Shown: positions 7,943 to 13,775 of the stretch, piece by piece | How the letters are laid out: each line of letters opens with the position of its first letter | Numbering within the stretch: the stretch's first letter is position 1 | NCBI GenBank assembly: GCA_035433705.1 | Contig: DAORVK010000037.1 | Location: 1 to 27,573 of the forward strand | Source of the DNA: CADEFQ01 sp035433705 | GTDB lineage: Bacteria > Pseudomonadota > Gammaproteobacteria > Steroidobacterales > Steroidobacteraceae | Length of the DNA: 27,573 bases | Direction of reading: 5' to 3' | Program-made: the position numbers and the translations under genes | Notes under the pieces: generated by a model | Databases searched by the model: none | The model's input: only the letters and a program-made list of their open reading frames with translations | Told to the model about the DNA's origin: nothing

Positions 7943-9124
7943 ATGGACTTCGAGTTCTCGCAAGACGAACAGCGATTCCTGCGCGACGTGGACGCCTTTC
8001 TCGAGGCGAACCACGATCCGCGAGTGATGGACCCGAGCCGCGAGAACCTGGCGCAGCTCGTCGATACGCCCGAGCGGCGGGCCTTCATGAAGAAGCTCAC
8101 CGAACGCGGCTGGATCGGGATCACCTGGCCGAAGGAATACGGCGGTCAGGGCGGTCGCGGGTTCTACGAGTATCTGCTGAACGAAAAGCTTTCTTCCGTG
8201 GGCGCGCCGCAGCTCGGCAAGGGCACGGGGGTGGTCGGCAAAACGCTGATCAAGGTCGCCTCGGAGAAGCTGAAGCAGGAGTTCCTGCCGAAGATCCTGA
8301 ACTCCGAGATCGAGTTCGCGATTGGCTATTCCGAGCCCAGCGCCGGATCTGATGCGGCCGCGATGCGCCTCAAGGCCGAGCGCCGGGGCGAGGGCTGGGT
8401 GCTGAACGGCCAGAAGGTGTTCACCACTTCTGCGCACTTCGCCGACTGGTATTGGGTCGGTGCGCGTACCGATCCGCAGGCGCCGAAGCACCACGGCATC
8501 TCGCTCTTCGTGCTGCGCATGGATGCTCCCGGTCTCACCATCCAGCCCATGTACACGATCGGCGGCGAGCGCACCAACGCGGTCTTTTTTGATGATGTGT
8601 TCGTGCACGACGATTGCCGGATCGGCGAGCCGAACAAGGGCTTCCAGTACATCGCCGAAGCGCTCGATCTCGAGCGCTTCGGCATGTTCACCTTCTCGCC
8701 GGTCCGTGGCCGCACCGAACTGTTGTGTGATTACGTGCAGCAGACGCAGCGCGACGGCAAGCCGCTGAAGGACGATCCCGTGATCCGCCAGCGCATCGCA
8801 CAGCTTGCCACCGAGTGCGAAGTGGCGCGCCTGCTCGGCGTGCGCTTCGTCGATGCTGCGCTCGATGCGACGAAGACTCCGACCGTGCCAGCCTCGGAGT
8901 ACAAACTCTACGCCACCGAATTCTCGCGTCGCCTCGCGGATGCCACCATGGACATCGTCGGGGCCGGTAGCCAGCTCAACGCCGATGCCGGTGACGCGCC
9001 GCTCGGCGGCCGCGCCCCGGGCTGCTACCTGCTCACGGTCCTCGAGACCATCGGTGGCGGTACGTCGGAAGTGCAGAAGAACATCATCGCGACACGCAAG
9101 CTCGGCTTGCCGAGGAATTTCTGA
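7943..9124 (+). CDS. Acyl-CoA dehydrogenase family protein
   Basis: 393-residue FAD flavoenzyme that introduces an alpha,beta double bond into an acyl-CoA. The N-terminal helical domain starts MDFEFSQDEQRFLRDV; the middle domain has IGYSEPSAGSDAAAMRLKAER and LNGQKVFTTSAHFADW, the FAD/substrate core; the C-terminal domain ends ETIGGGTSEVQKNIIATRKLGLPR. The usual catalytic Glu of the IYEGT position is Gly here (IGGGT), but a Glu sits in LDLERFG (Glu244), the alternative helix-G position used by isovaleryl- and long-chain-type enzymes. The ATG has no Shine-Dalgarno sequence and lies at the predicted transcription start, suggesting leaderless initiation. The stop overlaps the next ATG (TGATG). 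The sequence style resembles acyl-CoA dehydrogenases of steroid or terpenoid side-chain catabolism; this is inference. Confidence 0.92.
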   Translation: MDFEFSQDEQRFLRDVDAFLEANHDPRVMDPSRENLAQLVDTPERRAFMKKLTERGWIGITWPKEYGGQGGRGFYEYLLNEKLSSVGAPQLGKGTGVVGKTLIKVASEKLKQEFLPKILNSEIEFAIGYSEPSAGSDAAAMRLKAERRGEGWVLNGQKVFTTSAHFADWYWVGARTDPQAPKHHGISLFVLRMDAPGLTIQPMYTIGGERTNAVFFDDVFVHDDCRIGEPNKGFQYIAEALDLERFGMFTFSPVRGRTELLCDYVQQTQRDGKPLKDDPVIRQRIAQLATECEVARLLGVRFVDAALDATKTPTVPASEYKLYATEFSRRLADATMDIVGAGSQLNADAGDAPLGGRAPGCYLLTVLETIGGGTSEVQKNIIATRKLGLPRNF

Positions 9125-10146
9125 TGAAGGTCTATACCACCGCTCCGCTCGAGGACCCTCGCCGGGCACGCACGCTGTATCGCGAGCTCGAGGACATCGG
9201 TTACGACGGAGCCTTCTCCTTCGAGGCGAAGCACGACCCGTTCCTCGCACTCGCCGTGGCCGCCGAGCATACGGAGAAACTGCGGCTCGGCACCGGCATC
9301 GCGATTGCCTTCGCGCGCAACCCGATGAACCTCGCGAATCTCGGCTACGACCTGCAATCGATCACCGGCGGGCGCTTCGTGCTGGGGCTTGGCTCCCAGG
9401 TCAAGCCGCACATCGAGAAGCGCTTCAGCTCGGTGTGGTCGCATCCGGCCGAGCGCATGCGCGAGATCGTGCAGGCCATCAAGGCGATCTGGGCGTGCTG
9501 GGAGGGCAAGGGCGAGCTCAATTTCCGCGGCAAGTTTTACACCCACACCATCATGATTCCGGCCTTCAACCCAGGGCCGAACCCGTACGGCCCGCCGCCC
9601 ATCCTCACCGGCGGTTTCGGTCCGCTGATGACCGCAGTGGCGGGCGAGGCGGCCGACGGCTTCATTGCGCACCCCTTCAACACCCGCCGTTCGCTGCTGC
9701 AGAACACGCTGCCGGCGCTCGAGCAGGGGCTTGCGAAGAGCGGCCGCAAACGCGGCGATCTCGAGGTGGTCTGCTCGACGCTCGTGGTTACGGCGGACAC
9801 CGAAGAGGGTCTGGCAGCGTCGAAACTTGCGGCGCGCAAGCAGCTCGCGTTCTACGGTTCGACGCCCGCTTACCTGCCGACACTCGTCTGTCACGGCTGG
9901 GAGAGCGTTCACGAGGAACTGAATCGACTCTCAAAGGCAGGTCGCTGGGACGACATGACCAGCCTCATCGGCGACGAGGTCCTGAACGAGATCGCCGTGG
10001 TCGGTGAGCCGCACGAGATCGCCGGCAAACTGCGCGCGCGCCTCGAAGGAATCGCCGACGGCGTGAGCCTCACCCACAACCGCTGCCCCGATCCGGGACA
10101 TTGGGCGGGCGTGGTGCGTGAATTGCGGCGCGGAAGAAAGCCATGA
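9124..10146 (+). CDS. LLM-class oxidoreductase 2 (resembles TIGR03617-type F420-dependent family)
   Basis: 340 residues. Luciferase-like TIM-barrel features: the N-terminal MKVYTTAPLEDPRRARTLYRELEDIGYDG, then LRLGTGIAIAFARNPMNLANLGYDLQ, FVLGLGSQVKPHIEKRF and the ILTGGFGPLMTAVAGEAADGFIAHPF segment. The pattern matches my recollection of the family often annotated as F420-dependent LLM oxidoreductases, common in mycobacteria. Whether this organism makes F420 cannot be seen here, so the cofactor (F420 or FMN) is open. The start overlaps the acyl-CoA dehydrogenase stop and the end overlaps the DUF1214 start at 10143 (ATGA). It belongs to the TetR-associated operon. Confidence 0.85.
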   Translation: MKVYTTAPLEDPRRARTLYRELEDIGYDGAFSFEAKHDPFLALAVAAEHTEKLRLGTGIAIAFARNPMNLANLGYDLQSITGGRFVLGLGSQVKPHIEKRFSSVWSHPAERMREIVQAIKAIWACWEGKGELNFRGKFYTHTIMIPAFNPGPNPYGPPPILTGGFGPLMTAVAGEAADGFIAHPFNTRRSLLQNTLPALEQGLAKSGRKRGDLEVVCSTLVVTADTEEGLAASKLAARKQLAFYGSTPAYLPTLVCHGWESVHEELNRLSKAGRWDDMTSLIGDEVLNEIAVVGEPHEIAGKLRARLEGIADGVSLTHNRCPDPGHWAGVVRELRRGRKP

Positions 10147-11330
10147 GCGACCAGCACGAGACCGTGCTGCGCGCGGCGTGGGAGAGCTTTTGCGATGAGC
10201 TCAAGCGCGCCGTGGACATACCGTTCCGGGACCCGGCGCCGCGTCATGTCGTCGAGCGTGTGGCCGGCATCGAGGCGCTGGCGCGCAACATCTCGCTCGC
10301 GCTGAACTTCAACCACGATTACGCCGATCCGCGCTTCCCGGAGCTGATCCACTACTTCGATCCGGTGAGGAAGCAGGGCGGCGACAACACCGATGCGGTG
10401 TACGTGGGCGCGACCATCAACGGCACCGATACCTACCGCATCAGCGGTGACCGGGGAACCGCCCGCTATTTCGCCATCACCTCGGTGCAGCGCGGCCAGA
10501 CACCCTGGGGCGGCAAGGTCGCCCACACGCTCTTCGGCCACGACCTCAAGGTCGATCCTGATGGTCACTTCGAGCTCGTCGTGAGCCCGGAGCCGCATGC
10601 GGGCAACTGGCTGCGCACGACGCCGGAGACTTTTCGCGTGACCTTCCGCCAGTTCTTCGCCGACTGGGAGAGAGAGCGGCCGATGAAGGCGCGCATCGAT
10701 CGACTCACGGGTGACATGAGCCCGCCGGCGCCGATTGCGCCGGAGCGGCTCGCCGCGCAGTTGCTCGCCTCGGCGAAGTGGGTCAATGAGTCAATCGAGT
10801 TCTGGGTGCGCATGATCAACATGTGGAAGGTGATGCCCAATACCTTCCGCTCCTACAAGCAGCTCTCGGATCGCGCGATCGATGCGACGCCGGGCGGCGA
10901 GCCCATGGTGGCGTACTGGTCGCTGCCGAAGGACGAAGCACTGATCGTGCGCGTGCGCCCGCCCGCGTGCCCGTACTGGGCCGTCGAGTTCGGCAATTTC
11001 TGGTGGATGAGCATGGACTATCGCTACCGCCTGTCGAACACCAACTGCCATTACGCGCAGCTCGAGGACGACGGTGAGCTGATCGTGGTCGTCTCCCATG
11101 AAGACCCGGGGTTGCCCAACTGGCTCGACACCTCCGGTTTCTCGGAGGGCTATCTCACCTATCGCTGGATGCTGGCAGGAAGCTGTCCCGAGCCGCAGAC
11201 CACACAGGTGAAGACGGCGGAGCTGTGCAAGCATCTGCCGGCGAAGATCAAGCGGATCACACCGGATGCGCGGCGCGAACAGCTCGCCGCCCGCCGCAGG
11301 GGAGTGATCAACCGCTTCGGCAATCTCTGA
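10143..11330 (+). CDS. DUF1214 domain-containing protein, copy B
   Basis: 395 residues, no signal peptide or membrane span. It repeats the architecture of the protein at 2910. The middle strand is TDAVYVGATINGTDTYRISGDRGTARYF; the C-terminal DUF1214 signature is PYWAVEFGNFWWMSMDY, then SNTNCHYAQLEDDGELIVVVSHEDPGLPNWLDTSG. The family function is unknown. Sequence divergence from copy A is large across most of the length, so this is an old duplication or an independent acquisition rather than a recent copy. As with copy A, a sulfotransferase follows directly (20 bases later). The ATG overlaps the stop of the LLM gene by four bases. Confidence 0.85.
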   Translation: MSDQHETVLRAAWESFCDELKRAVDIPFRDPAPRHVVERVAGIEALARNISLALNFNHDYADPRFPELIHYFDPVRKQGGDNTDAVYVGATINGTDTYRISGDRGTARYFAITSVQRGQTPWGGKVAHTLFGHDLKVDPDGHFELVVSPEPHAGNWLRTTPETFRVTFRQFFADWERERPMKARIDRLTGDMSPPAPIAPERLAAQLLASAKWVNESIEFWVRMINMWKVMPNTFRSYKQLSDRAIDATPGGEPMVAYWSLPKDEALIVRVRPPACPYWAVEFGNFWWMSMDYRYRLSNTNCHYAQLEDDGELIVVVSHEDPGLPNWLDTSGFSEGYLTYRWMLAGSCPEPQTTQVKTAELCKHLPAKIKRITPDARREQLAARRRGVINRFGNL

Positions 11331-11350
11331 GCTGCGCCGAGGAGAGGCAC

Positions 11351-12610
11351 ATGAGCGAGAATCGCACGGGAGCGTGGCAGCCCCCGTCCCGACCGGAGTG
11401 GCTCGAGCGCGTCAACGAGGAAGGGCGCGGCATGGATATCGCGAGCCTCGTGCCGCTCGAGCCGGGCGAGCTTCTCGAGACCGCCAAGCGCAACACCGGC
11501 CTCTCGGATTTCGGCCCCGAAGAGTGGCGTGAGCCCTTCGAGGTGCTGGTCAAGGCGCTCGGGGAGGAGGCGGAACTCAACCTCTTCGGGCGGCTGATGA
11601 CGCGCAGCGATCTTCTCATCTGGCTGCAGGAGCGCCTGCAGATCGAGGACGCGTTCAGGCGCCATCCCGAGATCGAAGCCGAAGTGATCGAGGCGCCCGT
11701 CTTCATCGTGGGCCAGCCCCGTTCGGGTACCTCGATCCTCTTCGAGATGCTCTCGCAGGACGCACAGTTCGGCGCGCCGATGAACTGGGAGATCATGTTT
11801 CCCTGTCCGCCGCCCGAAGCAGCGACTTACCGCGACGACTCGCGCATCGCGAAGGCGCAGCACCTGCTGACGCAGTGGCACCGCGTCGCGCCGACCTTCC
11901 TCTCGATGCATGAGCTTGGCGCTACGATTCCGAACGAATGCAAGGTGGCGATGAACTGCACCTTCGTCAGCGACAACCTGACGGGCGTCTTTCAGGTGCC
12001 GAGCTACTACGCCTGGCTGATGAAGGCGGATCTCACCTACCCGTACGCTTACTACCGGCGCATGCTGCAGCTGCTGCAATGGCGCAATCCACGTCGCCAC
12101 TGGCTGCTGAAATCACCTTCGCATGTCTGGAGCCTGCCGGTCCTGTTCAAGGTGTTCCCGGATGCGCGCATCGTCTATACGCACCGCGACCCCATCAAGA
12201 CGCAGGCCTCGGTGACCAATCTCCTCGGCACGATCTACTGGATGCGCAGCGACAAGGCCTTCGACGCGGCCGCGTTCGAGCGCGTGTTCCAGCCGCAGTC
12301 CATTGCCGTCGGCATGAACCTCGTCATCGACCAGATCGAGCGTGGTGAGATTCCGCGCGCGCAGATCCACGACTTCCAGTTCGCCGATCTCATCAGTCGG
12401 CCGGTCGAGGCCGTGCGCTCCCTCTATGAGCGCGCGGGCCTCTCGTGGAGCGCCGGCGCGCAGGCCGCCATGGAGGCCTATCTCGCCAACAAGCCGCAGG
12501 GCAAGCACGGCGCGCACCGTTACGCGGTCGGCGAGCGCGAGCAGATCGAACGCGATCGCCGGCATTACGCGCGCTACCAGCGCTTCCACGGCGTGCCGAA
12601 CGAGGTCTGA
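11351..12610 (+). CDS. PAPS-dependent sulfotransferase family protein, copy B
   Basis: 419 residues; the start ATG is preceded by GAGGAG about six bases upstream. PAPS-binding motifs are intact: FIVGQPRSGTSILFEML (PRSGTS at 123-128) and THRDPIKTQAS with Arg279 and Ser287 eight apart, plus LLKSPSHVWSLPVLF between them. The N-terminal TGLSDFGPEEWREPFEVLVKAL matches the GLTDFG region of the sulfotransferase at 4082, placing both in the same subfamily. It is about 35 residues longer than copy A, mainly at the N-terminus. It should sulfate a hydroxylated small molecule; the acceptor is unknown. The cysNC and cysQ genes upstream could supply PAPS and clear PAP. Confidence 0.88.
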   Translation: MSENRTGAWQPPSRPEWLERVNEEGRGMDIASLVPLEPGELLETAKRNTGLSDFGPEEWREPFEVLVKALGEEAELNLFGRLMTRSDLLIWLQERLQIEDAFRRHPEIEAEVIEAPVFIVGQPRSGTSILFEMLSQDAQFGAPMNWEIMFPCPPPEAATYRDDSRIAKAQHLLTQWHRVAPTFLSMHELGATIPNECKVAMNCTFVSDNLTGVFQVPSYYAWLMKADLTYPYAYYRRMLQLLQWRNPRRHWLLKSPSHVWSLPVLFKVFPDARIVYTHRDPIKTQASVTNLLGTIYWMRSDKAFDAAAFERVFQPQSIAVGMNLVIDQIERGEIPRAQIHDFQFADLISRPVEAVRSLYERAGLSWSAGAQAAMEAYLANKPQGKHGAHRYAVGEREQIERDRRHYARYQRFHGVPNEV

Positions 12611-12615
12611 TCCTC

Positions 12616-13026
12616 TTGGGTGCTGAAGATCTGCTTGAGATCGAGGCGATCAAGGCACTGAAGGCCCGCTACTTCCGGTGCATGGACCAGAAGCGCTGGG
12701 CAGAGCTCGCCGAAGTGTTCGCGCGCGACGCCGTGGCGCAGTGGGATCCGCAACCCGAGGTCCTGTACGGACGCGAGGCGATCGTGGCGTACATCCGCGC
12801 CGGCATCGAGCTACTCGTGACGGTGCACCACGGCCACATGCCTGAGATAACCCTCACGGGCCCGGAGGCCGCGCACGGCATCTGGGCGATGTTCGACCTG
12901 GTCGAGGGCGGGAGCTTTCGCCTCGAGGGCTACGGGCACTACGAAGAAGATTACGTGAAAGAGGAGGGGCGCTGGTGCATCCGGCGGCTGCGGCTCACAC
13001 GCCTGCGGGTCGACCTACGGAATTAG
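12616..13026 (+). CDS. SnoaL-like / NTF2-fold protein
   Basis: 136 residues from a TTG start, the first plausible initiator after the sulfotransferase stop, with GAGG ten bases upstream; no ATG or GTG is suitably placed. The N-terminal helix EIEAIKALKARYFRCMDQKRWAELAEVFARDAV and the strands HHGHMPEITLTGPEAAHGIWAMFD and EGYGHYEEDYVKEEGRWCI are typical of SnoaL_4-type NTF2-like folds. This fold includes ketosteroid isomerase-like, dehydratase and cyclase enzymes as well as non-enzymatic binding proteins, so the role is open. It is the last gene of the operon that begins at 7943; the large inverted repeat follows its stop at once. Confidence 0.8.
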   Translation: MGAEDLLEIEAIKALKARYFRCMDQKRWAELAEVFARDAVAQWDPQPEVLYGREAIVAYIRAGIELLVTVHHGHMPEITLTGPEAAHGIWAMFDLVEGGSFRLEGYGHYEEDYVKEEGRWCIRRLRLTRLRVDLRN

Positions 13027-13030
13027 AACT

Positions 13031-13095
13031 TGGTGCCGGGTTTTCGGTTATTCGGTTATTGCTTCAATAACCGAATAACCGAAAACCCGGCACCA
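13031..13095. repeat. Perfect inverted repeat, 31-bp arms, 3-base loop
   Basis: Arms 13031-13061 and 13065-13095 are exact reverse complements around CTT. Each arm begins TGGTGCCGGGTTTTCGG and carries a nested tandem 8-mer (CGGTTATT twice). G+C of an arm is 15/31, well below its surroundings. No T-run follows either arm, so it is not a standard intrinsic terminator. It separates the SnoaL-like gene from the VOC gene, and its last base is the A of the first possible VOC ATG. It resembles a dispersed palindromic intergenic element (REP- or MITE-like); whether it recurs in the genome cannot be seen from one window. Confidence 0.9.
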
Positions 13096-13109
13096 TGTAT
13101 TCTCCCGGC

Positions 13110-13580
13110 ATGAGCGATGCGATCTTGAGGCGCACGACCTTTCTCGTGCCGGACGCCGAAGCTGCGGCGAAGTTCTACGTCGAAGTGTTCGGCTGGACAC
13201 GCTGGTACGACCAGACTCTCGCGGTCGATCGCCGCTTCCCCCCCGCCGCGCCGGATGGTGCGAAAGCACACCTCGTGCTGATTCAGGCAGAGGACCCCCG
13301 GATCGGGATGCTCGGGCTCATGCAGTACCTCGAGCCGCCCTTCGACACGGCAGTCCGCAAGGGCCGCACCCGGGTCTCGATGGGGGAGGCGATCCTCGTC
13401 ATCGAGGCCCCGGACCTCGATGGCATCCACGAGCGAGCCAAGGCCCGTGGCGCCACGATCGTGACGCCCCCCGTCGACTGGGAAGTCCCCAGGAACGACG
13501 GTCAGGGCGTCTTCAAGCTGCGCACGATGTCGCTCTTCGACCCGAACGGCATCTACATGGAAGTCAATACTTTTCGATGA
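13110..13580 (+). CDS. VOC-family (glyoxalase/bleomycin-resistance fold) protein
   Basis: 156 residues from the ATG at 13110 (MSDAILRRTTFLVPDAEAAAKFYVEVFG). The in-frame ATG at 13095 touches the inverted repeat and adds only MYSPG, so the shorter form is preferred; neither has a clear ribosome-binding site. Two beta-alpha-beta-beta-beta modules are visible: RTTFLVPDAEAAAKFYVEVFGW at the start and LVIEAPDLDGIHERAKARGATIVTPP in the second half, ending with MSLFDPNGIYMEVNTF, where the last Glu is the usual metal ligand position. VOC proteins include dioxygenases, isomerases and lyases, so the reaction is unknown. The inverted repeat may have separated it from the upstream operon and its original translation signal. 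Confidence 0.85.
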   Translation: MSDAILRRTTFLVPDAEAAAKFYVEVFGWTRWYDQTLAVDRRFPPAAPDGAKAHLVLIQAEDPRIGMLGLMQYLEPPFDTAVRKGRTRVSMGEAILVIEAPDLDGIHERAKARGATIVTPPVDWEVPRNDGQGVFKLRTMSLFDPNGIYMEVNTFR

Positions 13581-13615
13581 ATATCATGCATTTGCACTAC
13601 GTATTAGCTCGTAAG

Positions 13616-13644
13616 GGAACTTTCGTGGAACTGGAGTAGTCTCA
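13616..13644 (+). promoter_or_regulatory. Candidate sigmaE (RpoE) promoter
   Basis: GGAACTT at 13616-13622 is a full match to the sigmaE -35 consensus. GTCTCA at 13639-13644 matches the -10 GTCnnA form after a 16-base spacer. The predicted start of transcription is near 13650. It lies 35 bases after the VOC stop and points to a region with no open reading frame but a strong terminator. Confidence 0.6.
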
Positions 13645-13649
13645 TTCGC

Positions 13650-13762
13650 ATCAGTTACGGGAGAGTCGGCGCCTCGCGCCGGCCGCTCCCCGAAAGCCGC
13701 GGAACATCGACCCCCGTTTCCGCGCAATGCCTCGAGCCCCGCCATGCGGGGCTCTTTTTTTT
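13650..13762 (+). ncRNA. Candidate sigmaE-dependent small RNA, about 110 nt
   Basis: Bounded by a near-consensus sigmaE promoter and an intrinsic terminator ending in eight T. No start codon plus reading frame of useful size lies inside. A stem-loop can be drawn from GGGAG (13659-13663) with CTCCC (13686-13690), enclosing CGGCGC/GCGCCG (13667-13672 with 13676-13681). The stretch between this stem and the terminator is C-rich and probably single-stranded (for example GACCCCCG near 13710), as seen in small RNAs that pair with Shine-Dalgarno regions. SigmaE-driven small RNAs that repress outer-membrane protein mRNAs are established in enterobacteria (MicA, RybB), but no sequence similarity to them is claimed. 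The alternative is a processed tail of the VOC mRNA. Confidence 0.5.
13734..13762 (+). terminator. Rho-independent terminator
   Basis: Perfect 9-bp stem GAGCCCCGC / GCGGGGCTC (13734-13742 and 13746-13754) with loop CAT, followed by eight T (13755-13762). It acts on + strand transcripts only, since the opposite side has A before the stem and no T-run after it. It ends the candidate small RNA or the VOC transcript just before the convergent peptidase gene. Confidence 0.92.
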
Positions 13763-13775
13763 GCTGGCGAGATCC

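Noticed and set aside
13031..13095. The large inverted repeat as an intrinsic terminator for the operon.
   Set aside because: No T-run follows the stem on either strand, and it is AT-rich within the stem, unlike the clear terminator at 13734-13762.
13655..13700. CGGGAGAG followed by a stem, reminiscent of a glycine riboswitch aptamer.
   Set aside because: The conserved core after the stem and a second aptamer are absent, and it lies behind a convergent gene rather than in front of a coding region.
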